Shown: positions 23,016 to 35,740, numbered from the stretch's first letter. The stretch is 64,000 nucleotides of DNA from Prosapia bicincta (GCA_036971475.1 JBAIZL010000005.1:236176869-236240868), one strand, 5' to 3'. Translations and numbers: made by a program. Notes: a model not told the origin generated them from the letters alone.

Positions 23016-23551
23016 TTGAATCTCAAATGTTTTGGTTCATGTTTGGAAAAAATTGTGTTGAATTTTTTTTAAAATAAATTGTAAAATATCGTATAAGCGA
23101 ATTTTTAAAAAATTAGGATTTTAGTCCTTGTTATATAAACTTACCAGAAGTTTAGTTACCCTGATCGTTTGAATGGGACAGTTAATTGTATTGTCTTGCT
23201 ACGTAACGTGCACAACATAAAGCGGTCAATATGAATTATACAAATACACAAGCTAATGGGAATTGTTTTCGAGATATTGTCTTGTTTTTTCCGAAAACAT
23301 GGCATCATATTTTAGAGGGTATCTGCATGAAACAAGACTTACTCTTACTCATCCTTCACTTCTCTGTGCAGATAGATCGGCATTCGCTCAGTAGATTCTT
23401 GCTCATCCCTGCTAGGTGCCATTATTCTAGTGATCGACGTTCAGACGTACATTACATTCATCTTCTATGCAGAGAGAGGCGGATGAGGCATCGAGGCCCA
23501 AAGATGTAGGTCATGGTCATGGTAGGTCGTTATTCTAAAGGTTCTAAAGGT
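23016..23551. other. No gene recognised
   Basis: Unique DNA. A 92-codon frame at 23231-23509 has a few less AT-rich codons near its end but no recognisable motif. Confidence 0.4.
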
Positions 23552-26500
23552 AGTTGTAGGGTCACGTTTAGTTGTAGGGTCACGTTTAGTTGTATGGTCA
23601 CGTTTAGCTGTAGGGTCACGTTTAGTTGTATGGTCACGTTTAGTTGTAGGGTCACGTTTAGTTGTAGGGTCACGTTTAGTTGTATGGTCACGTTTAGTTA
23701 TAGGGTCACGTTTAGTTGTATGGGCACGTTTAGTTGTAGGGTCACGTTTAGTTGTAGGGTCACGTTTAGTTGTAGGGTCACGTTTAGTTGTAGGGTCACG
23801 TTTAGTTGTAGGGTCACGTTTAGTTGTAGGGTCACGTTTAGTTGTAGGGTCACGTTTAGTTGTATGGTCACGTTTAGTTGTAGGGTCACGTTTAGTTGTA
23901 GGGTCACGTTTAGTTGTATGGTCACGTTTAGTTGTAGGGTCACGCTTAGTTGTAGGGTCACGTTTAGTTGTAGGGTCACGTTTAGTTGTAGGGTCACGTT
24001 TAGTTGTATGGTCACGTTTAGTTGTATGGTCACGTTTAGTTGTAGGGTCACGTTTAGTTGTAGGGTCACGTTTAGTTGTAGGGTCACGTTTAGTTGTATG
24101 GTCACGTTTAGTTGTAGGGTCACGTTTAGTTGTAGGGTCACGTTTAGTTGTAGGGTCACGTTTAGTTGTAGGGTCACGTTTAGTTGTAGGGTCACGTTTA
24201 GTTGTAGGGTCACGTTTAGTTGTAGGGTCACGTTTAGTTGTAAGGTCACGTTTAGTTGTATGGTCACGTTTAGTTGTATGGTCACGTTTAGTTGTATGGT
24301 CACGTTTAGTTGTATGGTCACGTTTAGTTGTAGGGTCACGTTTAGTTGTATGGTCACGTTTAGTTGTAGGGTCACGTTTAGTTGTAGGGTCACGTTTAGT
24401 TGTAGGGTCACGTTTAGTTGTATGGTCACGTTTAGTTGTAGGGTCACGTTTAGTTGTAGGGTCACGTTTAGTTGTAGGGTCACGTTTAGTTGTATGGTCA
24501 CGTTTAGTTGTAGGGTCACGTTTAGTTGTAGGGTCACGTTTAGTTGTAGGGCCACGTTTAGTTGTAGGGCCACGTTTAGTTGTAGGGCCACGTTTAGTTG
24601 TAGGGCCACGTTTAGTTGTAGGGTCACGTTTAGTTGTAGGGGCACGTTTAGTTGTAGGATAACGCTTAGTTGTATGGTCACGTTTAGTTGTAGGGCCACG
24701 TTTAGTTGTAGGGCCACGTTTAGTTGTAGGGCCACGTTTAGTTGTAGGGTCACGTTTAGTTGTAGGGTCACGTTTAGTTGTAGGGTCACGTTTAGTTGTA
24801 GGGTCACGTTTAGTTGTAGGGTCACGTTTAGTTGTAGGGTCACGTTTAGTTGTAGGGTCACGTTTAGTTGTAGGGTCACGTTTAGTTGTATGGTCACGTT
24901 TAGTTGTAGGGTCACGTTTAGTTGTAGGGTCACGTTTAGTTGTAGGGTCACGTTTAGTTGTAGGGTCACGTTTAGTTGTATGGTCACGTTTAGTTGTATG
25001 GTCAAGTTTAGTTGTAGGGTCACGTTTAGTTGTAGGGTCACGTTTAGTTGTATGGTCACGTTTAGTTGTAGGGTCACGTTTAGTTGTAGGGTCACGTTTA
25101 GTTGTAGGGTCACGTTTAGTTGTATGGTCACGTTTAGTTGTAGGGTCACGTTTAGTTGTATGGTCACGTTTAGTTGTAGGGTCACGTTTAGTTGTAGGGT
25201 CACGTTTAGTTGTATGGTCACGTTTAGTTGTATGGTCACGTTTAGTTGTAGGGTCACGTTTAGTTGTAGGGTCACGTTTAGTTGTAGGGTCACGTTTAGT
25301 TGTAGGGTCACGTTTAGTTGTAGGGTCACGTTTAGTTGTAGGGCCACGTTTAGTTGTAGGGCCACGTTTAGTTTTAGGGCCACGTTTAGTTGTAGGGCCA
25401 CGTTTAGTTGTAGGGCCACGTTTAGTTGTAGGGTCACGTTTAGTTGTAGGGTCACGTTTAGTTGTAGGGCCACGTTTAGTTGTAGGGTCACGTTTAGTTG
25501 TAGGGTCACGTTTAGTTGTAGGGTCACGTTTAGTTGTAGGGTCACGTTTAGTTGTAGGGTCACGTTTAGTTGTATGGTCACGTTTAGTTGTAGGGTCACG
25601 TTTAGTTGTAGGGTCACGTTTAGTTGTACGGTCACGTTTAGTTGTACGGTCACGTTTAGTTGTAGGGTCACGTTTAGTTGTAGGGTCACGTTTAGTTGTA
25701 GGGTCACGTTTAGTTGTATGGTCACGTTTAGTTGTAGGGTCACGTTTAGTTGTAGGGTCACGTTTAGTTGTAGGGTCACGTTTAGTTGTAGGGTCACGTT
25801 TAGTTGTATGGTCACGTTTAGTTGTATGGTCACGTTTAGTTGTAGGGTCACGTTTAGTTGTAGGGTCACGTTTAGTTGTAGGGTCACGTTTAGTTGTAGG
25901 GTCACGTTTAGTTGTAGGGTCACGTTTAGTTGTAGGGTCACGTTTAGTTGTATGGTCACGTTTAGTTGTAGGGTCACGTTTAGTTGTAGGGTCACGTTTA
26001 GTTGTACGGTTACGTTTAGTTGTACGGTCACGTTTAGTTGTAGGGTCACGTTTAGTTGTAGGGTCACGTTTAGTTGTAGGGTCACGTTTAGTTGTAGGGT
26101 CACGTTTAGTTGTAGGGTCACGTTTAGTTGTAGGGTCACGTTTAGTTGTAGGGTCACGTTTAGTTGTAGGGTCACGTTTAGTTGTAGGGTCACGTTTAGT
26201 TGTATGGTCACGTTTAGTTGTATGGTCACGTTTAGTTGTAGGGTCACGTTTAGTTGTAGGGTCACGTTTAGTTGTAGGGTCACGTTTAGTTGTATGGTCA
26301 CGTTAATTGTAGGGTCACGTTTAGTTGTATGGTCACGTTTAGTTGTAGGGTCACGTTTAGTTGTATGGTCACGTTTAGTTGTATGGTCACGTTTAGTTGT
26401 AGGGTCACGTTTAGTTGTAGGGTCACGTTTAGTTGTAGGGTCACGTTTAGTTGTATGTTCACGTTTAGTTGTAGGGTCACGTTTAGTTGTATGGTCACGT

Positions 26501-26898
26501 TTAGTTGTAGGGTCACGTTTAGTTGTAGGGTCACGTTTAGTTGTATGGTCACGCTTAGTTGTAGGGTCACGTTTAGTTGTAAGGTCACGTTTAGTTGTAG
26601 GGTCACGTTTAGTTGTATGGTCACGTTTAGTTGTAGGGTCACGTTTAGTTGTATGGTCACGTTTAGTTGTATGGTCACGTTTAGTTGTATGGTCACGTTT
26701 AGTTGTAGGGTCACGTTTAGTTGTAGGGTCACGTTTAGTTGTATGGTCACGTTTAGTTGTAGGGTCACGTTTAGTTGTAGGGTCACGTTTAGTTGTAGGG
26801 TCACATTTAGTTGTAGGGTCACGTTTAGTTGTAGGGTCACGTTTAGTTGTAGGGCCACGTTTAGTTGTAGGGTCACGTTTAGTTGTAGGGTCACGTTT
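23552..26898. repeat. 18-bp minisatellite, about 186 units
   Basis: The unit is AGTTGTAGGGTCACGTTT. Variants change mainly the middle: TATGG, TACGG, GGCCAC. Because 18 is divisible by three and the unit has no stop in four of six frames, long open frames exist on both strands. Examples are SCRVTF repeated for over 900 codons from 23513 and QLNVTL on the other strand. A single-base deletion near 26303 switches the forward frame to VVGSRL repeats. Paired TACGG variants recur 378 bp (21 units) apart at about 25626 and 26004 with the same neighbours, so blocks of units were duplicated. No start context, domain or splice evidence supports translation. Confidence 0.97.
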
Positions 26899-28289
26899 AG
26901 CTGTTTATTAGTGTTTGTTGCAGTACAAAGTTAAGTTTGAGAGATTATAACTTCAGCAAATCTGAGTATTTATTTGTATGTTGTTTACCATCATAAGCCT
27001 ACTATATTCCTCTATAAGTTATTGGTTAAATGAAATCCTACACAACTAATAACCTCTCTATAGTTGAATCCATGTCAATTGCCGTTTCTGTGGTATCGGA
27101 AAAAGTACTTTCGGATGGTACCGGACAAAATGGAATCGGAAAATAATTACAAAGGATTTTTTTACCAAAGAGAAATGGGAAAGATGAGGGAAATTGAGTA
27201 AAGAGTGTATCAAGAGAACAATAGAACAAGTTTAAAGTTAAAAAATGGCAATAAGGAAAACAAGTGAAAAACACAGTGTTTTAAGAAGCTCATTAGGGGA
27301 CAGACTCAGAGCTATATCTAAGGGGAAGTGGTGGAACACTGAGTGAAAATTAAAGTTGAGGAAAAGAAACTGAGTAAGTATTACAAAAGTTCAAGTTTAA
27401 GAAAGTTTTAAATATTAACGACGAAGTTATCCCAAACAAGATAAACAATGCCACCCTTTACATATTTTTGACGAGAGGTTTGAAGAAGACTGAATACAGT
27501 GTAGAGTTTGTAAGGACTGGGCTCAAGAAAAATTGTGCCGACTTAGAAGGAAGTAGTCTTTATTACCTATGTTTATACGAAATCATAATATAATCAGAAT
27601 AGACTAAGAGTTTTTAATGTTCAACCTAGTCTAAAATATTTGTTAATATTCTACTTCTCAAAAACAACGAAAACTTTAAAAATAAGTAAAAGTAGTTTTA
27701 TACTCAATTTTTCAAAAATATTAATTTTTTATGAATATTTTATGGATGGATATATATTTAAAATAAGTTAAAAGTGTATTTATTGAGCACAACATGACTG
27801 TCCGATACCATCCTCCTTGATCTGTAACACCAAAAATGCAAAATTTTCAAATTTGCGTAAAATAAATATTTCTTTTATATTTTACAACAAAACTTTTGAA
27901 TGGTAAATAGGTAAAGGTATAAAGGTTAGAATGGCAATTATTCTAAGTTCATAAATAAAACGTTATATGGAAAACAGCTAACGTGGCCGATACCACCCGA
28001 CCTTCCCCTACCTTTCCTACTACAGGTAGAGCAACGCCACTCGGGTGAAATCTGCTCTCACGTAGCTTCGTTCACCTCGACTCGTATATTCTGTACATAA
28101 CAATGCACTTGAAGGTAGAAACCAGTGACGTGCTTTTGAATAATTAATTTACGCATAAAACTGAACGTTTAGTGTTTAAATTTAATGTCGCAAAATAATT
28201 AGGCCTATTAGTAAAGTATTAATATAATTTTCAAACTTTAAATTAGTGCAAGGCTGAAGTAAAACAAGTAATATGAACAAAACTATTTT
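26899..28289. other. No gene recognised
   Basis: Unique AT-rich DNA. The 78-codon minus-strand frame at 27038-27274 has no motif. Confidence 0.45.
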
Positions 28290-28480
28290 AAAATCAATAC
28301 CTACTTAGATCAAGGAAGAAACATTTTCTTTTAGTTACTATTTATTAAATACGAGTAATTACAAGTAACACAACCTATGCGTTAAAAGAGCCGTTCCACC
28401 ACATAACCTATAATAAAATCAGCTGTTTTACATAATCACATATTATCACTTATTTTAAGCCGAATGGGAGGAAATATCTA
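28290..28480 (+). mobile_element. Dispersed repeat R1, partial forward copy
   Basis: Shares TCAATACCTACTTAGATCAA, TTTTAGTTAC, AACACAACCTATGCGTTAAA, CACATAACCTATAA, AATCAGCTGTTTTA and ATTATCACTTATTTTA with the copies at 47690, 55570 and 56930. Confidence 0.6.
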
Positions 28481-28599
28481 TATTGATTGCTATACTACAA
28501 CACGAGTCTTATGTTTGCTTCTTATGTAAGTCCTATGCGTCTTTTTCTAACTGAAAATATTCCATTTCTTTACGAACACGAATTTTTTATTTTAGGAAC

Positions 28600-28660
28600 A
28601 TAAAATGTATCTGATGATGGCCGTTGTGTTATAGAAACGAGTAGCCTATTACTAATAAAT
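28600..28660 (+). other. Hammerhead-like remnant
   Basis: CTGATGA (28611) is followed by TGGCCG, eleven bases, then GAAACGAGTAG. Core boxes are in the right order but stem II no longer pairs well, so this looks like a decayed copy. Confidence 0.35.
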
Positions 28661-28920
28661 TAAAAGACACAGTAAAAACTTAATAACTACTACTTTATTC
28701 CAATATATTAGGATACTTATATTCAATATATTGAATACTAACTGAAGTTATTCCAATATATTTTCTTTGAATTTAGTAACATTCGTTGCTTTTTAGCCAG
28801 GAAATTTCACCCCTTAAACAACTTAAAGGTGATTAAATACCTTTTTAATTATTTACGTGACCAATCAAGCAAACACACTTACATCCAGTGAGAACATAGC
28901 CTATCTGAAATTAGAAATAG

Positions 28921-29415
28921 CGTTACAAACCTGCACGCATAAAGACAAACAAATACACAACAAAACAGAAGAAGCAGCGTTACAAAAAAAAAAAAAATGA
29001 TAAAAAGTTAGCCAAAATAATATTTTTTTGAAATGCCTGGGTTGGTAGCATTGTCCAGAATTCCACTAGTTACACACCCACTCGCATAAATACAATTAAA
29101 TACACAACAAAACAAAAGGAGAAGCAGCGTTACAAAAAGAAATGATAAAAAGTTAGTCAAAATAATATTTCTTTGAAATGCCTGGGTTGGTAGCATTGTC
29201 CAGAATTCCACTAGTTACACACCCACTCGCATAAATACAATTAAATACACAACAAAACAAAAGGAGAAGCAGCGTTACAAAAAGAAATGATAAAAAGTTA
29301 GTCAAAATAATATTTCTTTGAAATGCCTGGGTTGGTAGCACTGTCCAGCATTCCACAAGCTACAAACCCACACGCATAAGGACAATCAAATACACAACAA
29401 AACAGAAGGAGAAGC
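28921..29415. repeat. 145-bp tandem repeat, 3.4 units
   Basis: Units start at 28921, 29066, 29211 and (partial) 29356. GAAATGCCTGGGTTGGTAGC occurs at about 29031, 29175 and 29320. Units 2 and 3 are almost identical; the outer ones are diverged. The two 67-codon minus-strand frames are repeat shadows. Confidence 0.93.
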
Positions 29416-30533
29416 GATATGAGTAATGCGAAGCAAATTGTAATATAATTACAGGTGTAGGAAATCGATCGTCGTGGATCGCGTGAGGGTGTAGGCGCCA
29501 GCAGGGTCCAGTCAGCTGATACTCCAGTTTATGCCTCATTCTAAACGGGTGTGCATAGACAATGTGGCGGCAACGCACGCCTTATTCAATATTCCCTGAT
29601 AACACTTTTCTTTTTTTGTTGTTCAATTTAATAAATTGTTTTCGTAATGTTCTTGCGTGGACAAATAATATGCATGCTTTAACATAATCAACAAATATTT
29701 CGGTTGCAAATTTCTTTATGATGGAAATTTGGTATGATTGGTTTGGACGAAATTGCCGACCGCATTTCGGTTTTATTATTTTTTACTGTATTCAGTGAAA
29801 CTAATTTTCTGTTTTCACCATGAGTGTTTTAAAATATTAGGAAATTAGTATACAGACAATTAAACAGCCACAGGTCGAGTATAGATATCCAAATACGATA
29901 CAACACACAGATTACAGTAAACCAGTAATTTTACGTTGCAAAAAGTGGAGACTTCAACTATTGCTCACTATATTTCTTACTCTTAGCAATCCCAATAAGA
30001 TACAACACACAGATTGCAGTAAAGCTTTTATTTGTTCACCTTAAGCGGCCTTGAGAGATGTTCGGATCGCCCGGGGCACTTCAGCAAGTGATCGAATTAC
30101 TGCTACAAGAATTGAATTGGGAATAGAAAAGCTAAACTAATTCTGTTACTGGACATTATAGCCAGAGGGCGCCCAAGAAGTAGTTCCAAATCTGAATTGT
30201 GTAGACAAGCTCCCCTACCGTTGCCCCTTTATTCCTGACAACAGAAGATCCCCTAAGGGCAAACGTAATCAAATTTAATCCAGGCCGGAATCTTGCTTTT
30301 TCATAACCGACTAAAATTGTATTTGTTCTGTCGTGTAAATATAATTTAAATATATATTTTAAATCGAAAATAATCAATTAATCACTATATTATATTATTT
30401 TCCCATATTAAAAATAATTCATCTAATTATTTCTTTCTAATTAAATCAAATTTAATTACAATTAAATTTCCGGCGACATTAAATTTAATTTAAATTACAT
30501 TAGTTTCACTTCTGCTGCAAAACAGCTACAAAA
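29416..30533. other. No gene recognised
   Basis: Mixed composition. A 24-bp direct repeat of the type GATACAACACACAGATTRCA occurs at about 29898 and 29999. No supported CDS. Confidence 0.4.
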
Positions 30534-30996
30534 ATGATCCTTTCTCCTAAACCCGCGAACGCCTCAACTAACCTGATAGCTACTAACCCGTCTACCCTCT
30601 GTCACCTCCAAGATCTTCTAACGTCTCGTGTATTCCCTCATTACCCCAAATCTACCCCATCATTCTACACGAGCAATTCGGATTCCCAAGGGTGCAATCC
30701 ACTACCCAGCCGTTGCTACAAGTCGCCAAAGTGGTTGAGGATATCTTCAACAGGAAACTGTCCACATCTAATCTTATTTGACGTCAATAAGACCTTCGAC
30801 CGTGAGGCAACCCGAACTCTTCCAGTTCTCTTCATTCGAATAGTACCCTCCTCTTACATTCCTAACTGTCTCTATCGCCAACTATCGTCTCTCTCCTCCT
30901 TCCGATCCATTTCCACTGGAGTCCCGCAAATATCCCTCCAGGACCCTTACTCTACTTCTATCATCGACGTTTCGAATCATTTCCGACGACACTAAG
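30534..30996 (+). pseudogene. Jockey-like LINE reverse transcriptase fragment
   Basis: A 153-codon frame with LINE reverse transcriptase landmarks. The start MILSPKPANASTNL resembles the IPKPGK..P..YRPIS block. HLILFDVNKTFDREA (about 30774) resembles LLDIxKAFD, the first catalytic Asp region. SISTGVPQISLQDPY (from about 30906) resembles GVPQGSVLGP. The catalytic DDTK follows at 30985-30996 but one frame over and too close to GVPQ, so a deletion with frameshift separates them. Order and wording fit the jockey clade better than CR1 or RTE. The element is dead and continues directly into a tandem array made from its own DDT segment. Confidence 0.7.
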
Positions 30997-32531
30997 ATCC
31001 AAATCCAATTTACCTCGACGACGTTTCGAATCATTTCCGGCGACACTGAGATCCAAATCCAACTCACCCTGACGACGTTTCGAATCATTTCCGGTGACAC
31101 TAAGATCCAAATCCAACTCACCCTGACGACGTTTCGAATCATTTCCGGCGACACTAAGATCTAAATCCAACTCACCCTGACGACGTTTCGAATCATTTCC
31201 GGTGACACTAAGATCTAAATCCAACTCACCCTGACGACGTTTCGAATCATTTCCGGTGACACTAAGATCCAAATCCAATTCACCTCGACGACGTTTCGAA
31301 TCATTTCCGGCGACACTGAGATCCAAATCCAACTCACCCTGACGACGTTTCGAATCATTTCCGGTGACACTAAGATCCAAATCCAACTCACCCTGACGAC
31401 GTTTCGAATCATTTCCGGCGACACTAAGATCCAAATCCAATTCACCTCGACGACGTTTCGAATCATTTCCGGAGACACTGAGATCCAAATCCAACTCACC
31501 CTGACGACGTTTCGAATCATTTCCGGTGACACTAAGATCCAAATCCAACTCACCCTGACGACGTTTCGAATCATTTCCGGCGACACTAAGATCCAAATCC
31601 AATTCACCTCGACGACGTTTCGAATCATTTCCGGCAACACTAAGATCCAAATCCAATTCACCTCGACGACGTTTCGAATCATTTTCGGCGACACTGAGAT
31701 CCAAATCCAACTCACCCTGACGACGTTTCGAATCATTTCCGGCGACACTGAGATCCAAATTAAACTCACCCTGACGACGTTTCGAATCATTTCCGGTGAC
31801 ACTAAGATCCAAATCCAATTCACCTCGACGACGTTTCGAATCATTTCCGGCGACACTAAGATCCAAATCCAACTCACCCTGACGACGTTTCGAATCATTT
31901 CCGACGACACTAAGATCCAAATCCAATTCACCTCGACGACGTTTCGAATCATTTCCGGCGACACTGAGATCCAAATCCAACTCACCCTGACGACGTTTCG
32001 AATCATTTCCGGTGACACTAAGATCCAAATCCAACTCACCCTGACGACGTTTCGAATCATTTCCGGTGACACTAAGATCCAAATCCAACTCACCCTGACG
32101 ACGTTTCGAATCATTTCCGGCGACACTAAGATCCAAATCCAATACACCTCGACGACGTTTCGAATCATTTCCGGTGACACTAAGATCCAAATCCAACTCT
32201 CCCTGACGACGTTTCGAATCATTTCCGGTGACACTAAGATCCAAATCCAACTCACCCTGACGACGTTTCGAATCATTTCCGGCGACACTAAGATCCAAAT
32301 CCAATTCACCTCGACGTCGTTTCGAATTATTTCCGGTGACACTAAGATCTAAATCCAACTCACCCTGACGACGTTTCGAATCATTTCCGGTGACACTAAG
32401 ATCCAAATCCAATTCACCTCGACGACGTTTCGAATCATTTCCGGCGACACTGAGATCCAAATCCAACTCACTCTTACAACATTTCGAATCATTTTCGGCT
32501 ACTCTGAGATCCAAATCCAACTTACCCTGAT
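30966..32531. repeat. 54-bp tandem array derived from a LINE catalytic motif
   Basis: Twenty-nine units of 54 bp, of the type GACGTTTCGAATCATTTCCG followed by GCGACACTAAGATCCAAATC. In the forward frame set by the first unit each reads FRIISGDTKIQIQLTLTT; the first unit still has SDDTKIQIQ. This is the ADDTKI catalytic segment of the adjacent reverse transcriptase. Two unit types alternate (CTCACCCTGACG and TTCACCTCGACG). A long reverse-strand frame (528 codons of GELDLDLSV-type repeat) exists only because 54 is a multiple of three. Confidence 0.93.
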
Positions 32532-32958
32532 TCCTATCCACCACCACGGCCCGACAATTCTATTAAACTGACATCCTTGTGGAATTTTTCCTCTACTTTT
32601 CTAACAATATTTGCGCGACAAAGATGAAAGCTCGGTGTATTAACTCTCTCTATATTAATCTCTCAGAGACCTGATTAAACTCTAAGTAACACATATACAA
32701 TTGGGACAAATTACAAGACGAAAAGACGAAAAATTGGTGACTAAAATAAAATACAAACTACTAATAATACTGCGTGATTTTATTCCACACTAGTTTTTTA
32801 TCTTTCCTTCTTATAATTTTTCGTAGATGTATATGTATTATTTAAGGATTTTGTAAGATGTGGTTTTTAAAATATATTATTAGATAGTATGGTTTTAATT
32901 TTGCTTTTAATTCTGACTGAATAAGTACAGTATAAAAGGCCTGGTGAAAATAACAAAC
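32532..32958 (+). other. Possible downstream LINE remnant, then unique DNA
   Basis: At about 32566-32660 the forward strand can be read as DILVEFFLYFSNNICATKMKA. This is vaguely like the thumb region that follows the catalytic motif in LINE RTs, so the array may have grown inside the element. This is weak. The rest is AT-rich with no gene. Confidence 0.3.
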
Positions 32959-33260
32959 TACCTGTCGAAACGACGATATTGTTTTGAAAACAAATGTTAA
33001 TGATTCATATATTATATTTTATTAATTTCTTTTAAGATTTTTACAAGAACATTGTTTTTGTAAGTTTCGGCGTGTAGACGTTATTACACTTTCTATACCA
33101 CACTACACTACTTAAACCCTCGTGCATGTTCATTTACGTAATAAAAGGCGACGGAGGAAAATTGACCAAGTTAATTAGCCAGTCTTCCTGACCATAGTAA
33201 ACATTGTTCACCATAACAATTTGGGAGCTAAGGTAGCCATTTCGTATTAACAAATACACT
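32959..33260 (+). mobile_element. Dispersed repeat R2, second copy
   Basis: Aligns by eye with 17610-17780. It is preceded, like that copy, by hammerhead-like text (CCTGTCGAAACGACGAT near 32980) in which the CUGANGA box is no longer clear. Confidence 0.45.
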
Positions 33261-34227
33261 ATCATTAACAGGTAAATTAAATTTATTTATGTATATATAC
33301 TTATATATTTATCTACTTACATTGATAATAGGAGGGTTGACACGGGCACTTGAGATATTCGCTTTATATCAGGGCCCACGTTGAGCGCCAACGCTTCAAA
33401 ACCTTACTAAAGGAAATTCTGTTAAACCCAAGCAATAGATGTTTGGCTTCCCTCTTGAGCGCTGGTAACATCTTTTGTTTTTATCACTTGCCTAATCCTT
33501 CCTTCAACACATTTGGAAAAACTTATACTATCTCTCTACACCCCTATCAGCAAATCCAACCCTATAACTAAAACCTCTGACTCAATATCCCTATCAACAT
33601 CCAGTGTCGCATAACCTCAGGGGTCACCAAACCCCTTTGTTTTCTGATTGACTTACTTTTACTTTTAAATAATCACCTCCAGTCATAATTCAAGATCAAA
33701 CCTTATTCATACTTTATAATAAATATCACAAATTTTATTACATTATAACAATTAGTTTTATGTTAAAGAGTACACGAGAATAAAGTACTTTTCTGAAAAT
33801 AATTCTGAGTCATGTACAAACCAGTATTACGTTTGACACGAGTGGCCTTTATAATTACAGAGCATTTCTAAAGCATTACAAATGCTCTTTACGGCGCTAC
33901 GTTCATAATCGAATCAGCAATAAAGGCTTCCTGGAAGCTACTTCCGCTCTTGTTAATGCTGATTAAGTGTTCTACTTCTTTTCTCCGCACGATCAAGTGT
34001 TCGTCTTGGATGGGACGAGACGTCTCCAAGGAGGGATTAAATTAATTAACGCATCGTTAACAAACGGAAGCAGTAACGTTATGGCGAAGCGGTAATACGG
34101 ACATGGCTGAATAAACAAATAGCCTAATGTGCGTGCGTGATTCCTTGCAGCAACGTAAACAGCTGTGACACTCGTGGCATGTTTATTGGGAGATCGTAAT
34201 GAAAAACTAGATGTTGAACAATTTGCT
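33261..34227. other. No gene recognised
   Basis: Unique DNA. 33860-34190 is less AT-rich and contains ATTAAATTAATTAAC, a homeodomain-like site cluster, but no regulatory claim can be made from sequence alone. Confidence 0.4.
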
Positions 34228-34450
34228 GAAGCCTGACATTAGTTATGTAAGTCATCATTTAATCGGTTCTTAAGATCAACATAAGTCATTATTTAATAGG
34301 TCCTGAAGACTGACATAAGTTATGAAAGTCATCTGTGGTGATGAGGTGATCATTTATTCGCTCCTGACATAAGTTATGAAAGTCATTCGTGATGATGAAG
34401 TCATCATTTAATCGGTCCTGAAGATTGACAAAAGTTACGATGATCACTGA
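34228..34450. repeat. Degenerate 50-60 bp tandem repeat, about four units
   Basis: The theme CATCATTTAATCGGTCCTGA followed by AGAYTGACATAAGTTATGAA recurs at about 34252, 34293, 34345 and 34403 with indels. Confidence 0.7.
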
Positions 34451-35388
34451 TGATCACATTATTATAAAGTTTTATTTTACAACTTGTATTTTAATCGCTG
34501 GCTTATTTAAACAGGAAAATACATTTCGATTTTAAATTTGGACTGTGACATCTATGATATAAAACAAAAAATATCAGTTCCAGAGCAACAAAGTCTTTTA
34601 TATAGCCAGGGATGTTTCAGCTACTAGGTTGCCATCATGAGTGACAAGCACGCACTACTTACTGAATAAATTTATTTTGCCAAAATTCAATTGTTACAGT
34701 AGATTTATCACTTGTCAAGAGAAAATGTAAGTAGTGTTCGTCACTGACGATGACAATGGAGTTCCTAAAACATGATTGACGACATTAATTACTTTGTTGT
34801 CGAAACTAAATGTCAGTGTTTTATGTGTACGACAAAAAAATATACTTGGAATGTTTGGAAATATAATTATAATAGTAAGCTTTGAAGAAAAAAATAAGTA
34901 AAGGAGAATTGTTTCCTTTCAGCTTTAATTCGACCAAAATCATCTACAAAGGTTAAAACTATAGGTATGCTTGAATTACAGACATAAAACTTCCGTGATA
35001 CAGGATATAGAGATGATATTCCAGCTTCGTATGAGTATGGTCGATAAATAGTAGACCTACTTTGTATCGATATGTTTACAAGTTACACCCTCTTCACAAA
35101 AAATAATACGGCAGGATGAAAATAATGTAGAATTCAGGAAAGGGCATAAACGAATACTGTGGTAGAGAAAAACTACGGCACGAGTGGGGAGAGGTGTTTA
35201 CAAGACATTTACCTGTACTCCCCGAGTCAAACAAAGATTTCCATGCACTAATCGGGGTTAGGGAGACTACCAACATGGTTTTGCTTCGCGTGTTTGTTAC
35301 AGACGTTTCGCGAAAGAGGGTTAATCAGAACCGGATAAAATAGGAATTACAAAATGTATAAATAAACCCATCAGGAAACCTACCGATT
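34451..35388. other. No gene recognised
   Basis: AT-rich. A minus-strand open stretch at 35217-35330 ending in a plausible donor was considered as an exon and not accepted. Confidence 0.4.
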
Positions 35389-35740
35389 GGAATTTAGCAC
35401 AGTTTTAGGACGATCGTCCTTCAATGCAAAACTTCATTCAGTTCTCAGTAGTGGAAAAGAGCCAATCCCTTGCTTACATGTGTCTTTAATCTACCCATTA
35501 TCTAACAAATTCAAGTCTATGAAGGCCTGATGACCTATATGTGTTTACCTTCATGAAACACAACGGAATTTAGCACAGTTTTAGGACGATCGTCCTTCAA
35601 TGCAAAACTTCATTCAGTTCTCAGTAGTGGAAAAGAGCCAATCTCTTGCTTACATGTGTCTTTAATCTACCCGTTATCTAACAAATTCAAGTCTATGAAG
35701 GTCTGATGACCTATATGTGTTTACCTTCATGAAACACAAC
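35389..35740. repeat. 176-bp tandem duplication
   Basis: Two copies, 35389-35564 and 35565-35740, differing at three positions by my count (CCCTTG/CTCTTG, CCATTATC/CCGTTATC, GGCCTG/GGTCTG). Each holds an ATGAAGG/CCTTCAT hairpin around a CTGATGA. The recent origin is clear from the identity. No coding content. Confidence 0.95.

Noticed and set aside
23552..26898. 18-bp array as degenerate telomeric (TTAGG)n
   Set aside because: The unit has only a passing TAGGG match and no TTAGG periodicity.
23513..26911. 1132-codon SCRVTF-repeat open frame as a giant protein
   Set aside because: It is the direct outcome of an 18-bp unit without stops in that frame. Three other frames are equally open and nothing outside the array supports a gene.
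30961..32547. 528-codon reverse-strand GELDLDLSV-repeat protein
   Set aside because: It is antisense to the LINE-derived 54-bp array; frame openness follows from unit length.
35217..35330. Minus-strand open stretch ending in ACAG/GTAAAT as an exon
   Set aside because: No convincing acceptor, no recognisable peptide, and weak composition contrast.
35480..35740. CTGATGA...GAAACACAAC at about 35528 and 35703 as hammerhead ribozymes
   Set aside because: The boxes are present, but the bases between them do not form stem II. The only good pairing (ATGAAGG/CCTTCAT) encloses the core instead.
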